Translations under genes and position numbers: made by a program
The notes under the pieces: model-generated
Told to the model about the DNA's origin: nothing
What the model saw: only the letters and a program-made list of their open reading frames with translations
Database searches by the model: none
Origin: Burkholderia cenocepacia
GTDB taxonomy: Bacteria; Pseudomonadota; Gammaproteobacteria; Burkholderiales; Burkholderiaceae
Assembly: GCF_900446215.1 (NCBI RefSeq)
Contig: NZ_UAQZ01000012.1
Location: 620,001 to 684,000 of the forward strand
DNA length: 64,000 nt
Direction of reading: 5' to 3'
In this document: one piece after another, positions 17,077 through 26,266 of the stretch
How the letters are laid out: the number at the start of each line of letters is the position of its first letter
Numbering within the stretch: position 1 is the stretch's first letter

Positions 17077-18183
17077 TCAACGGCTCTGTCGATGCTTCCT
17101 CACCACCATCCACCTCGGCGCCTTGAACCGCACGATGCTGAGATAAAGCCACACATAAGTCACCGCGAACAGCACGACGAACGCGAACAGGTGCACCGTA
17201 TGCCGCCAGAACAGCGTCGCCGGTATCACCGCGACGAGGCACAGCAACCACAGATAAGGTGAAGTCAGCGAATTCCGCCGCGTCAGGTCGTGCGCATGCT
17301 TCGTACCGACGGCCCAGCGCATCAGCCGCTTGTACACGAGCATGTGCAGGTGCACGCCGTCCGGAATCCCTGGCGACATCCCGCGAATGAACTTCTTCCG
17401 GTAGATCGAGAAGCAGGTCTCGAAGATCGGATACATGAACAGCAGCACCGGGTACCACGCGGACACTTCGCGGTTGCGCATCACGAGCATGATCGCGAGT
17501 TCCGCGAGCATGAAGCCGATGAAATACGCGCCGCCGTCGCCGAGGAAGATCAGCCCGGCCGGGAAATTCCACAGGAAGAAGCCGAGCACCGCGCCCATCA
17601 TGATGATCGACGCGGACATCACGACCGGGTCGTTGACGTGGAACGCGACATACGCGAGTGACGCGAACATCATGAAGCTGACCATCGACGCGAGCCCGTT
17701 GAAGCCGTCGATGATGTTGATCGCATTCGCGAGCGCGGCGACCGCGAGCACGGTGACGAACGCCGAAATGGCGACGTAGCCGAGCAGGAAGTCGAGCGGC
17801 GGCACGCTGATGCGCGTGACCGCGATGTGCATCAGCCAGAATGCGAGCGCGGCCGCGCCCATCGTGCAGAGCAGCCGCGCGCGCGGCGACACGCGCTTGG
17901 TCAGATCCTCGACGAGACCGGACAGGAAAGCCGGCATCCCGCACGCAACGATCCCGAGAATGCTGCCGGAGATCGTCGGATAGCGCCGGAACAGCACCAG
18001 CGCGGCAACGACGACCCCGGCGAGGATCCCGATGCCGCCCACCCGCGGCACCGGCCGCACATGGAATTTCTGCACGCCGGCCAGGTCGCTGTCGATCGAG
18101 AATTTCTCGTGAAGGTGCGCGTAGCGCACGATGAACAGCGTGACGAGCAGGGAGACGATGAAGCCGGACGCGAAGCTGAGCAT
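17077..18183 (-). CDS. ogcI: Initiating phospho-HexNAc transferase of the protein O-glycosylation cluster
   Basis: A 368-residue, roughly 11-segment membrane protein of the MraY/WecA superfamily. It carries KFHVRPVPRVGGIGI (about 40-54), GLVEDLTKRVSPRAR (about 90), NAINIIDGFNGLASM (about 153) and FLGDGGAYFIGF (about 213). It should load the first HexNAc-phosphate onto undecaprenyl phosphate. The five minus-strand genes ogcX-A-B-E-I match the cluster described in B. cenocepacia that makes the Gal-GalNAc-GalNAc trisaccharide for general protein O-glycosylation. The symbol rests on that synteny. It is the last gene of the operon and is convergent with wbiI. Confidence 0.88.
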   Translation of the reverse strand: MLSFASGFIVSLLVTLFIVRYAHLHEKFSIDSDLAGVQKFHVRPVPRVGGIGILAGVVVAALVLFRRYPTISGSILGIVACGMPAFLSGLVEDLTKRVSPRARLLCTMGAAALAFWLMHIAVTRISVPPLDFLLGYVAISAFVTVLAVAALANAINIIDGFNGLASMVSFMMFASLAYVAFHVNDPVVMSASIIMMGAVLGFFLWNFPAGLIFLGDGGAYFIGFMLAELAIMLVMRNREVSAWYPVLLFMYPIFETCFSIYRKKFIRGMSPGIPDGVHLHMLVYKRLMRWAVGTKHAHDLTRRNSLTSPYLWLLCLVAVIPATLFWRHTVHLFAFVVLFAVTYVWLYLSIVRFKAPRWMVVRKHRQSR

Positions 18184-18210
18184 GGGACCGCTCGGAAAAT
18201 GGACAGCGGA

Positions 18211-19233
18211 TTATACAAAACCGCGCGGGTTCCCCTCCTGCCATCGCCAGTGGTCGGCACACATTTCCTCGATGCCGAGCGTCGCGCGCCAGCCGATGAT
18301 GTCGGCCGCGGCCTGCGGGTTCGCATAGCACTCGGCGATGTCGCCCGGGCGGCGCGCGACGAGTTCGTACGGCACCGGACGACCCGACGCCTTCTCGAAC
18401 GCGCGCACCACTTCGAGCACGCTGTAGCCTTGCCCGGTGCCGAGATTCACGACGAAGCTCGCGTCGCGCTTCGCGAGCGCGTCGAGCGCGGCGATGTGCC
18501 CCTTCGCGAGATCGACGACGTGGATGTAGTCGCGCACGCCGGTGCCGTCCGGCGTCGGGTAGTCCGAGCCGAACACGCGCAGCTTTTCCAGCTTGCCGAC
18601 CGCGACTTGCGCGACATACGGCATCAGGTTGTTCGGGATGCCGGCCGGATCCTCGCCGATCAGCCCGCTTGCGTGCGCGCCAACCGGGTTGAAGTAGCGC
18701 AGCGTCGCGATTCGCCACGACGGGTCCGAGACTTCGAGATCGCGCAGGATCTGCTCGGCGATCAGCTTCGACTGGCCGTACGGGTTCGTCGCGGACAGCG
18801 GGAACGATTCGTCGATCGGCGAGCGCTCGGGCACGCCGTACACGGTCGCGGACGAGCTGAACACGAACTGCCTGACGTTGCGCTCGCGCATGACCTTGAG
18901 CACGGCGAGCAGCCCGCCGATGTTGTTCTGGTAGTACTCGAGCGGCTTCTCGACCGATTCGCCGACAGCCTTGAGCGCCGCGAAATGAATCGTGCCGGTG
19001 ATCGGATGCGCGTCGAACACTTTCGCGAGCGCGGCTTCGTCGCACACGTCGACCTGGTGGAACGCGGGCGTCTTGCCCGTGATCCGCTCGATCCGGCGCA
19101 CCGATTCGGCCTTGCTGTTGACGAGGTTGTCGACGATCACGACGTCGTAGCCGTTGTCGAGCAGCTCGACGGTCGTGTGCGAGCCGATATAGCCGGCTCC
19201 GCCGGTGACGAGGATGGTGCCTTTAGCGGTCAT
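18211..19233 (-). CDS. ogcE: UDP-glucose/UDP-HexNAc 4-epimerase (GalE family)
   Basis: A 340-residue GalE-type epimerase supplying UDP-Gal and/or UDP-GalNAc. TGGAGYIGSH is at about residues 10-19, FSSSATVYG near 125, the YGQSK catalytic pair near 152-156, and the RYFNPVGAH segment further on. In ogc context it would provide both the GalNAc and Gal donors of the protein-linked trisaccharide. The start ATG 19233 has AAGGAG about 10 bp upstream. It follows the ogcB stop by 15 bp, so it is in the same operon. Confidence 0.93.
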   Translation of the reverse strand: MTAKGTILVTGGAGYIGSHTTVELLDNGYDVVIVDNLVNSKAESVRRIERITGKTPAFHQVDVCDEAALAKVFDAHPITGTIHFAALKAVGESVEKPLEYYQNNIGGLLAVLKVMRERNVRQFVFSSSATVYGVPERSPIDESFPLSATNPYGQSKLIAEQILRDLEVSDPSWRIATLRYFNPVGAHASGLIGEDPAGIPNNLMPYVAQVAVGKLEKLRVFGSDYPTPDGTGVRDYIHVVDLAKGHIAALDALAKRDASFVVNLGTGQGYSVLEVVRAFEKASGRPVPYELVARRPGDIAECYANPQAAADIIGWRATLGIEEMCADHWRWQEGNPRGFV

Positions 19234-19248
19234 TGCTGATGCGCTCCT

Positions 19249-20385
19249 TCAGAGGGTGATACCGGTTAACGAGTGGATGGTACGCCGGTAGCGTTCGACG
19301 ACCTGCTGTTCGTCGAATTCCGCCGTGACCTTCTGCCGGCCGCGCGCGCCCATCGCTTCGCGTCCGGCCGTTCCGAGTTCGATCATGCGAGTCAATTGCT
19401 CCGCGAGGCTCGCGCTGTCGCGCACACGGCACAGGTAACCTGTTTCGCCGTCGGCGACGACGTCGCGGCAGCCCGGCACGTCGGTCGCGACGATCGGGCG
19501 GCCCATCGCCGATGCTTCCATCAGCGTGCGCGGCACGCCTTCGCGGTACGACGGCAGCACGACGCAGTCGGCCGCCGCGATGTGCGGTCGCACGTCGTGC
19601 GCTTCGCCGAGATATTCGACGATGCCTTCGTCGACCCACGCGTCGACATCCGCGCGGCCGATCGCGCTCGGATTGTCGACGCCGAGCGGCCCGAGCAACT
19701 GGAAGCGCGCGTTCGGGAAGCGCTCGCGCACGAGACGCGCGGCCTCCACGTATTCGCGCACGCCCTTGTCCCACAGCAGCCGGCCGATCAGGATGAACAC
19801 GGGCGCGTCGCCGGCGGGCAGCGGCACGGGCGCGAACTGTTCGAGATCGACGCCTTCGCCGTGCAGCAGCCGTGCGCGATCGGGGTGCGCGAGCAAGCGC
19901 TCGTCGGTGAAGGTCGCGAGATCGTCGCGGTTCAGGAACCACACTTCACGCGGGAAGCGGAATGCGAACCGGTACAGGCGCTTGGCGACGCTCGCCGCGC
20001 GGCTCTTCTGGATGAACACGTAGCCGAGGCCCGTCGTCACCGCGATCGACGGCACGCGCGCGAGCCACGCGGCCACCGAGCCGTAGATGTTCGGCTTGAT
20101 CGTGTAATGGAACACGAGGTCGGGCCGCAGCGCGCGATAGTGGCGCACCAGCGCGGCGAGCGTGCCGAGATCCTCGCGCGGGCTCGTGCCTTTCGACGCG
20201 ACCGCGAGCGCCACGTAGCGGCAGCCCATCTGCTCGAGCAACGGCACGGTGCGATCGTGCGGCGCGATCACGACGACCTCGGCGCCGCGCGCGACGAGCG
20301 CACGGATCAGCCCGTGGCGATACGTATGGATCGCCCAGGCCGTGTTGCAGACGAGCGCGATGCGCAGCGGGGAGGTGGCGGACAT
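19249..20385 (-). CDS. ogcB: Family 4 glycosyltransferase of the protein O-glycosylation cluster
   Basis: A 378-residue GT-B enzyme. The N-terminal half opens RIALVCNTAWAIHTYRHGLI. The C-terminal donor domain has FILIGRLLWDKGVREYVEA and SYREGVPRTLMEASAMGRPIV with the EX7E motif. It resembles PglA-type GalNAc transferases, in keeping with a GalNAc-containing glycan. One oddity is that the ATG at 20385 is preceded directly by a T-rich stretch on the coding strand (20386-20400) with no Shine-Dalgarno motif, in a 51-bp gap after ogcA. Translation may rely on re-initiation or on an unstructured leader. Confidence 0.88.
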   Translation of the reverse strand: MSATSPLRIALVCNTAWAIHTYRHGLIRALVARGAEVVVIAPHDRTVPLLEQMGCRYVALAVASKGTSPREDLGTLAALVRHYRALRPDLVFHYTIKPNIYGSVAAWLARVPSIAVTTGLGYVFIQKSRAASVAKRLYRFAFRFPREVWFLNRDDLATFTDERLLAHPDRARLLHGEGVDLEQFAPVPLPAGDAPVFILIGRLLWDKGVREYVEAARLVRERFPNARFQLLGPLGVDNPSAIGRADVDAWVDEGIVEYLGEAHDVRPHIAAADCVVLPSYREGVPRTLMEASAMGRPIVATDVPGCRDVVADGETGYLCRVRDSASLAEQLTRMIELGTAGREAMGARGRQKVTAEFDEQQVVERYRRTIHSLTGITL

Positions 20386-20436
20386 GAAAAAAAGAAAAAA
20401 TAAAGCGTCGAAATTGCCGAACGGGCCGGATGCACG

Positions 20437-21261
20437 TCAGGCGGACGGCCGCGCGGCGAACAGCGTCTGCTTGATGCGCTGCAGCGTACGGTACGGCGTC
20501 ACGAAATGCAGCAGGTTCTTGGCGAGGCCGGCCCAGTCGTACGGGTTCAGCACGTTGAAGTGGCGCAGCAGCAGCGTGAGCGTCGACACCAGCTGGCGCC
20601 GGCGTTTGGTCGCGCTGATCCCGCCCTCGTTAAGCTCGTAATACAGGCCGAGTTCCGGCAGGTTCGCGCAATCGTAGCGTTGCATTAACCGTAAAAAAAG
20701 ATCGAGATCCTCGGCCGCGCGGTACTTTGCCCGATAGTTGCCCACTTCGCGCACGGCGTCGATGCGCAACATCACAGACGGATGCACGAGCGGCGAGCGC
20801 AGGAAGCGCGTGCGGCGCAGCGTGCGCGGATCGGCGGCCGGCGTGAGCATGAAGCGCGGCTCGCCGGCGCGCGACACGACCTGCGTCCACATGCCGACGC
20901 AGGCTACGCGCGGGTGGGCGCCGAGATAGGCGCGCTCCTTCGCGAGGCGCTGCGGCGCGGCGAGATCGCCGGCGTCGATACGGGCCGCGTAGCGGAAGCC
21001 GCGTGCCGCGAGCGCGTCGATGCCGGCCGCCAGCGCGCGTTCGATGCCGCCGTTCCGGGGCATGCGCAGCACGTCGATCGACAGGCCCGGCAGATCGGGC
21101 GCGACGATCGGCGGCGTGCTGCCGTCGTCGACGATCAGCACGTGCACGGGCGCGTCCTCGCGAAACGACGCGAGGGTCCGGACGACGTCGTCGTGCCCGT
21201 TGTAGGCCGGCATCAGCACGGCCACGTCGTCGAGCGGGGTCGGGCAAGCAGGGGACGTCAT
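20437..21261 (-). CDS. ogcA: Family 2 glycosyltransferase of the protein O-glycosylation cluster
   Basis: A 274-residue GT-A enzyme with VAVLMPAYNGHDDVV at residues 13-27, VLIVDDGS near 42, and RIDAGDL in place of the classic DXD near 90. In the ogc cluster it should add one of the later sugars to the undecaprenyl-PP-linked glycan. ATG 21261 overlaps the stop of ogcX by four bases (ATGA), which fixes the start and indicates coupled translation. The longer frame to 21408 runs only through ogcX. Confidence 0.86.
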   Translation of the reverse strand: MTSPACPTPLDDVAVLMPAYNGHDDVVRTLASFREDAPVHVLIVDDGSTPPIVAPDLPGLSIDVLRMPRNGGIERALAAGIDALAARGFRYAARIDAGDLAAPQRLAKERAYLGAHPRVACVGMWTQVVSRAGEPRFMLTPAADPRTLRRTRFLRSPLVHPSVMLRIDAVREVGNYRAKYRAAEDLDLFLRLMQRYDCANLPELGLYYELNEGGISATKRRRQLVSTLTLLLRHFNVLNPYDWAGLAKNLLHFVTPYRTLQRIKQTLFAARPSA

Positions 21262-22514
21262 GTTCGCAGCTTGAAACGGATGTAATAAAAGTTGACGGCG
21301 GCCGCGGCCAGGTAGCCGGCCGCCAGCCCGACGAGCGCGCCGTACAGGCCGAGCCGCGGGATCGCGAACAGGTTGACGAGCGCGGCGATGGCCAGCGCGA
21401 GCAGCCATTTCGACAGCAACACGAATTTTGCTTGATATTTGAGAACGATAAGATTGCCTATCGCCTCGATGCCGGCCGGCACGGACAGCCAGACGGCCCA
21501 GCGGAAGATGTCGACCGACGCCTCGTAGCCGCGGCCGAACACCTTGCCGACGATCAGCGGGGCGGCGGCGTCGAGCACGAGCGCGCCGGCCGTCATCAGG
21601 CCGGCCGTCATCGCGATCAGCCGGACGATGTTGCGGCGCAGCCGCGCGACGTCCTGCACGCGGTAGACGAAGGCGGGCGCGATCGTCTGCGCGAGCATCA
21701 GCGCGAGCGTGATCCAGTTTTCGTTGAGCTGCTGCGCGGCCGAATAGCGGCCGAGATCGGCGAACGACACGTGGCGCTCGAGCATCAGGCGGTCGAGCTT
21801 CAGGAACAGGTACATGCAGATGAGGCCGAGCCAGAACACGGTGCCGGCCGTTGCAAAGTGCCGGAACAGCGGCTTGTCGAACGTCCAGCCGAGCGCACCG
21901 CCGTTACGATGGCGGTAGTACAGCAGCAGCGCGAAGCCGATCGCGGCGGCTTCCAGCGCCCACAGCCACGCGAAGCGGGCGGGGCCGGCGGCCGCGCGGA
22001 CCAGCAGCCAGACGAGCAGCGCCTTGGCGAGCGCGGTGACCATGCTGGTGACGAGCTGCGGCTTGCTGTAGGTCATGCTCTGCAGCCACGCGTTGATCAC
22101 GCCGACGAACGGCTCGCGGAACACCATCGTGACCGCGAGGCCCGCGAGCATCGCGCCGACCAGCGGGTCGAAGGCGCCCGCGGCGATCGCGATCCAGGTC
22201 GCGGCGAGCGCGGCGGCCGACACGGCGATGCGCAGCACGAACGCGCTGCCGAGCACCGCGCCGAGCTGCGCGGGCGGGCGCTGGACGATGGTCGGGACGA
22301 GGATTTCCGCGCCGCACACCCAGGTGAGCGGCGCCAGTACCAGGAGAAGCGTATTCGCATACTGCCATTTGCCGAACAGATCTGGCCCGAAATAACGGGC
22401 CAGCAGGCCGCTGATCGCGATCGCGACGCCGATCTGGGTGAGCCGTTCGAGCCCCAGCCAGACGAGGTTCGCGACGGCCTTCGCGACGTCCGGGTTGCCG
22501 AAGCGCTTCAGCAT
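21258..22514 (-). CDS. ogcX: Wzx-type lipid-linked oligosaccharide flippase
   Basis: A 418-residue polytopic membrane protein with about 12 hydrophobic segments and typical Wzx/MOP superfamily layout. NLVWLGLERLTQIGVAIAISG starts near residue 16 and FGKWQYANTLL near 48. It would flip the short undecaprenyl-PP glycan to the periplasm for an oligosaccharyltransferase (PglL type, not in this window). The absence of a Wzy polymerase nearby fits transfer of a single short oligosaccharide. It is the first gene of the operon; the 244-bp gap to the divergent manB gene must contain both promoters. Confidence 0.87.
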   Translation of the reverse strand: MLKRFGNPDVAKAVANLVWLGLERLTQIGVAIAISGLLARYFGPDLFGKWQYANTLLLVLAPLTWVCGAEILVPTIVQRPPAQLGAVLGSAFVLRIAVSAAALAATWIAIAAGAFDPLVGAMLAGLAVTMVFREPFVGVINAWLQSMTYSKPQLVTSMVTALAKALLVWLLVRAAAGPARFAWLWALEAAAIGFALLLYYRHRNGGALGWTFDKPLFRHFATAGTVFWLGLICMYLFLKLDRLMLERHVSFADLGRYSAAQQLNENWITLALMLAQTIAPAFVYRVQDVARLRRNIVRLIAMTAGLMTAGALVLDAAAPLIVGKVFGRGYEASVDIFRWAVWLSVPAGIEAIGNLIVLKYQAKFVLLSKWLLALAIAALVNLFAIPRLGLYGALVGLAAGYLAAAAVNFYYIRFKLRT

Positions 22515-22758
22515 GCGCGGCAGCGGCGGCGCGCGCGAGGGGCGGCCGGAGGCGGCAGGTGGGCGGCGGCGGGGCGGCTAGGCATTAAAATGGGCGACAT
22601 GCGCGTCATCGAAACCCGCGATTATAAGTGGGATCGCGGCCGCTCCAGCCGTTGCGCCCCGTGTTCCGCCGGCAGGCATGTATCATGCGCGGCACCCGCG
22701 AGCGGCGGCCGCGCAAGCCAGACAATTTTTCATGCACGCAACCGAGAGAAGAGAATCG

Positions 22759-24153
22759 ATGATCTCCCAATCCATCTTCAAGGCATATGACATTCGTGGC
22801 GTGGTCGGCAAGACCCTCGACGTCGACACGGCGCGCGGGATCGGCCGGGCATTCGGCAGCGAAGTGCGTGCGCAGGGCGGCGATGCGGTCGTCGTCGCGC
22901 GCGACGGCCGCCTGTCCGGACCGGAGCTGGTCGGCGCGCTGGCCGACGGCCTGCGTGCGGCCGGGGTCGACGTCGTCGACGTCGGCATGGTGCCGACGCC
23001 GGTCGGTTATTTCGCGGCGAACGTGCCGCTCGCGCTGAAGGGCGGCGAGCGCCGCGTCGATTCGTGCATCGTCGTCACGGGCAGCCACAACCCGCCCGAC
23101 TACAACGGCTTCAAGATGGTGCTGCGCGGCGCCGCAATCTACGGCGAGCAGATCCAGGCGCTGTACCGCCGCATCGTCGACGAGCGGTTCGAGACGGGCA
23201 GCGGCACGTATGAAGCAATCGACGTCGCGGATCAGTACATCGCGCGCATCGTCGGCGACGTGAAGCTCGCGCGGCCGCTGAAGCTCGTCGTCGACGCCGG
23301 CAACGGCGTCGCGGGCCCGCTCGCGACGCGCCTGTTCAAGGCGCTCGGCTGCGAACTCGTCGAGCGCTTCACCGACATCGACGGCACATTCCCGAACCAC
23401 CACCCCGATCCTGCCCACCCGGAAAACCTGCAGGACGTGATCCAGGCGCTGAAGGACACCGATGCGGAGCTCGGCTTCGCGTTCGACGGCGACGGCGACC
23501 GTCTCGGCGTCGTCACGAAGGACGGCCAGATCATCTATCCGGACCGCCAGCTGATGCTGTTCGCGGAAGAAGTGCTGTCGCGCAATCCGGGCGCCCAGAT
23601 CATCTACGACGTGAAGTGCACGCGCCACCTCGCGCAGTGGGTGAAGTCGAAGGGCGGCGAGCCGCTGATGTGGAAGACGGGCCATTCGCTCGTGAAGGCG
23701 AAGCTGCGCGAGACGGGTGCACCGCTCGCCGGCGAAATGAGCGGCCACGTGTTCTTCAAGGATCGCTGGTACGGCTTCGACGACGGCCTGTACACGGGCG
23801 CGCGCCTGCAGGAAATTCTCGCGAAGACGGCCGATCCGAGCGCGCTGCTCAACAGCCTGCCGGACGCGATGAGCACGCCGGAACTGCAGCTCTGGCTCGA
23901 CGAAGGCGAGAATTTCCGCCTGATCGAGCAGTTGCAGAAGGAAGCGAAGTTCGACGGCGCCGACGAAGTCGTGACGATCGACGGCCTGCGTGTCGAGTAC
24001 CCGGACGGTTTCGGCCTCGCGCGTTCGTCGAACACGACGCCGGTCGTCGTGATGCGCTTCGAAGCCGAGACGCAGGAAGGGCTCAAGCGCATCCAGGAGG
24101 ACTTCCGCCGCGTGCTGACGGCCGCGAAGCCGGACGTCAAGCTGCCGTTCTGA
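22759..24153 (+). CDS. manB: Phosphomannomutase/phosphoglucomutase (AlgC/ManB family)
   Basis: Interconverts hexose-6-phosphate and hexose-1-phosphate, feeding GDP-mannose, heptose and dTDP-sugar routes. The product has 464 residues in four domains. The phosphoserine loop is TGSHNPPDYNGFKM near residue 110, the metal loop DGDGDR near 247 and the sugar loop GEMSGHVF near 329. ATG 22759 gives the standard start ISQSIFKAYDIRG and has AGAAGAGA upstream; ATG 22732 would add nine unconserved residues. It is followed by a clear terminator, so it is probably monocistronic. Confidence 0.94.
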   Translation: MISQSIFKAYDIRGVVGKTLDVDTARGIGRAFGSEVRAQGGDAVVVARDGRLSGPELVGALADGLRAAGVDVVDVGMVPTPVGYFAANVPLALKGGERRVDSCIVVTGSHNPPDYNGFKMVLRGAAIYGEQIQALYRRIVDERFETGSGTYEAIDVADQYIARIVGDVKLARPLKLVVDAGNGVAGPLATRLFKALGCELVERFTDIDGTFPNHHPDPAHPENLQDVIQALKDTDAELGFAFDGDGDRLGVVTKDGQIIYPDRQLMLFAEEVLSRNPGAQIIYDVKCTRHLAQWVKSKGGEPLMWKTGHSLVKAKLRETGAPLAGEMSGHVFFKDRWYGFDDGLYTGARLQEILAKTADPSALLNSLPDAMSTPELQLWLDEGENFRLIEQLQKEAKFDGADEVVTIDGLRVEYPDGFGLARSSNTTPVVVMRFEAETQEGLKRIQEDFRRVLTAAKPDVKLPF

Positions 24154-24212
24154 GCACCGGCGGCCGGCGGGCCGCCCGTACGACGGCCGGCTCATCGGCC
24201 GGGTTTATCTTG

Positions 24213-24249
24213 AAAAGCGGCGCGCGCCCCGGGCGCGTGGCCGCTTTTT
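24213..24249 (+). terminator. Intrinsic terminator after manB
   Basis: A long GC stem with the outer pairing AAAAGCGGC/GCCGCTTTTT (the last T tract ends at 24249) and an inner CGCGCCC/GGGCGCG. It ends the manB transcript 60 bp past the stop, and the A tract allows some bidirectional action. Confidence 0.85.
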
Positions 24250-24325
24250 GTCTGTCCGGCCCTCCGGGCGGGATAAAATCCCCCCTTTATGTCTGTCGCC
24301 GGCTGCCAGCCGGCGTTTTTTCAGC

Positions 24326-25321
24326 GTGCAAAAGATCCTGATCGTGCGTGTGTCGTCGCTGGGCGACGTCGTGCACAACATGCCGGTGATCGCCGATATC
24401 CGGCGCCGCCACCCCGATGCGCAGATCGACTGGCTCGTCGAGGAAAGCTTCGTCGACCTCGTACGGCTCGTCGACGGCGTGCGCAACGTGCTGCCGTTCT
24501 CGCTGCGCCGCTGGCGCAAGAAGCCGTTCTCGGGGGCCACGTGGCGCGAGATCCGCGCGTTCCGCCGGCGCCTCGCGGCCGAGCAGTACGACCTCGTGAT
24601 CGACTGCCAGGGCCTCATCAAGACCGCGTGGGTCGCGAGCTGGGCCCGCGGCCCGCTCGTCGGGCTCGGCAACCGCACCGACGGCGCCGGCTACGAATGG
24701 CCGGTGCGCTTCTTCTACCGCAAGCGCGTGCCGATCGCGCCGCGCACGCACGTCGTCGAGCGCTCGCGCCAGTTGGTCGCGGCCGCGCTGGACGACCCGG
24801 CGCCGACCCCGGCCGACCCCGTCGAGTTCGGCCTCGACACGCGGGCGGCAGCGCTCGCGGTGGCCGCGCTCGGCCTGAACTTGCCGGTGCCGTACGTCGT
24901 GTTCGTCCACGCGACGTCGCGCGCCGACAAGCAGTGGCCGGACGCCGCGTGGATCGAGCTCGGCCAGGCGCTGGTGCGGCGCGGCGCGTCGCTCGTGCTG
25001 CCGTGGGGCAACGACGCGGAACGCGCGACCAGCGAGCGGCTCGCGAAGGAATTCGGCGCGGCGGCGATCGTGCCGCCGAAGCTGTCGCTGCCGGCCGTGG
25101 TCGGGCTGATCGACGGCGCGGCCGCGACGGTCGGGGTTGATACAGGTCTGGTTCACATCGCGGCCGCGCTGAAGCGCCCGACGGTCGAACTGTACAATTT
25201 CGCGACGGCCTGGCGGACCGGCGGCTACTGGTCGCCGAACGTCGTCAATCTCGGCACGGCGGGGCAGCCCCCGTCGATCGCGCAGGTGAAGTCGGCGCTC
25301 GCGGGCTTCGGCCTCCTGTAA
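24326..25321 (+). CDS. waaC: Lipopolysaccharide heptosyltransferase I
   Basis: A 331-residue GT9 enzyme that adds the first L-glycero-D-manno-heptose to Kdo of the LPS inner core at the cytoplasmic membrane. It begins VQKILIVRVSSLGDVVHNMPV, the classical WaaC N-terminus. It contains VIDCQGLIKTAWVAS near residue 92, FVHATSRADKQWP near 195 and the donor loop GVDTGLVHIAAAL near 272. The GTG start at 24326 is used because no in-frame ATG gives this N-terminus. The length matches other WaaC proteins. Confidence 0.94.
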   Translation: MQKILIVRVSSLGDVVHNMPVIADIRRRHPDAQIDWLVEESFVDLVRLVDGVRNVLPFSLRRWRKKPFSGATWREIRAFRRRLAAEQYDLVIDCQGLIKTAWVASWARGPLVGLGNRTDGAGYEWPVRFFYRKRVPIAPRTHVVERSRQLVAAALDDPAPTPADPVEFGLDTRAAALAVAALGLNLPVPYVVFVHATSRADKQWPDAAWIELGQALVRRGASLVLPWGNDAERATSERLAKEFGAAAIVPPKLSLPAVVGLIDGAAATVGVDTGLVHIAAALKRPTVELYNFATAWRTGGYWSPNVVNLGTAGQPPSIAQVKSALAGFGLL

Positions 25322-25344
25322 CGCTGTCCACACGCGAACCGATC

Positions 25345-26229
25345 ATGAGCGAATCCCAGATCATCGAAGTCCCGTCCGCCGACTGGAGCGGACACAACCT
25401 GTCGGCGCCGCGCGAGCAGTTGCTGGCCGCGGTCGAGGAAGGCAAGGTGCTGTATTTCCCGCACCTGCGCTTCGCGATCGAAGGCGGCGAGGAAGCGCTG
25501 CTCGATCCGGCGCTCGCCGATCCGAAACGCAAGAACATCAGCCTCGCGCCGAACGGCGGCGCGCTCGCCGGCGTGCTCGGCGACAGCGTCACGCAGTCGG
25601 CCGTGCGCGCGCTCGTCGCGCGCTTCCAGCAGCAGGCCGGCACGCTCGTCGACGGCCTCTTTCCCGAATACCGCGGCAAGCTGCGCGTCGCGCCGACGAG
25701 CCTGCGGCTGATGCAGGTCGAAACGCGCCAGACGTCGTGGCGCAAGGACGACAGCCGGCTGCACGTCGACGCGTTCCCGTCGCGGCCGAACTACGGCGAG
25801 CGCATCCTGCGCGTGTTCACGAACGTGAACCCGGCCGGCGCGCCGCGCGTGTGGCGTGTCGGCGAGCCGTTCGAGGACGTCGCGAAGCGCTTCCTGCCCA
25901 AGATCCGGCCGCAGTTCCCGGGCTCGGCGTGGCTGCTGAACCTGCTGCACGTGACGAAATCGCCGCGCAGCGCATACGACCACCTGATGCTGAACCTGCA
26001 CGACGGGATGAAGGCCGATCTCGACTACCAGAAGACGTGTCCGCAGCAAACGATGCCGTTTCCGCCGGGCAGCGTGTGGATATGTTTCTCCGATCAGACT
26101 TCGCACGCTGTGATGTCGGGCCAGTTCATGCTCGAGCAGACCTTCTTCCTGCCGGTCGACGCGATGGTTCGCCGCGAATGCGCGCCGCTCGGCATTCTCG
26201 AACGCCTGACGGGCAGGGCGCTGGTTTGA
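25345..26229 (+). CDS. kdoO: Fe(II)-dependent Kdo 3-hydroxylase KdoO
   Basis: A 294-residue oxygenase that hydroxylates Kdo in lipid A-Kdo2 to give Ko (D-glycero-D-talo-oct-2-ulosonic acid), a known feature of Burkholderia inner core. Candidate iron ligands are the HVDAFPSRPN motif (His and Asp, residues about 141-143) and a distal His in SDQTSHAVMSGQ (about 256). It sits 23 bp after waaC and 37 bp before waaA, forming a core/Kdo operon. I recognise the family by overall sequence; the iron-ligand assignment is inference. Confidence 0.87.
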   Translation: MSESQIIEVPSADWSGHNLSAPREQLLAAVEEGKVLYFPHLRFAIEGGEEALLDPALADPKRKNISLAPNGGALAGVLGDSVTQSAVRALVARFQQQAGTLVDGLFPEYRGKLRVAPTSLRLMQVETRQTSWRKDDSRLHVDAFPSRPNYGERILRVFTNVNPAGAPRVWRVGEPFEDVAKRFLPKIRPQFPGSAWLLNLLHVTKSPRSAYDHLMLNLHDGMKADLDYQKTCPQQTMPFPPGSVWICFSDQTSHAVMSGQFMLEQTFFLPVDAMVRRECAPLGILERLTGRALV

Positions 26230-26266
26230 GCGCGCGCCTGCTTCGACGCAATACCCGGGCGGCCGC

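Noticed and set aside
16724-19045. 773-codon minus-strand open frame
   Set aside because: It overlaps wbiI antisense and ogcI/ogcE out of frame; Arg/Ala-rich without domains.
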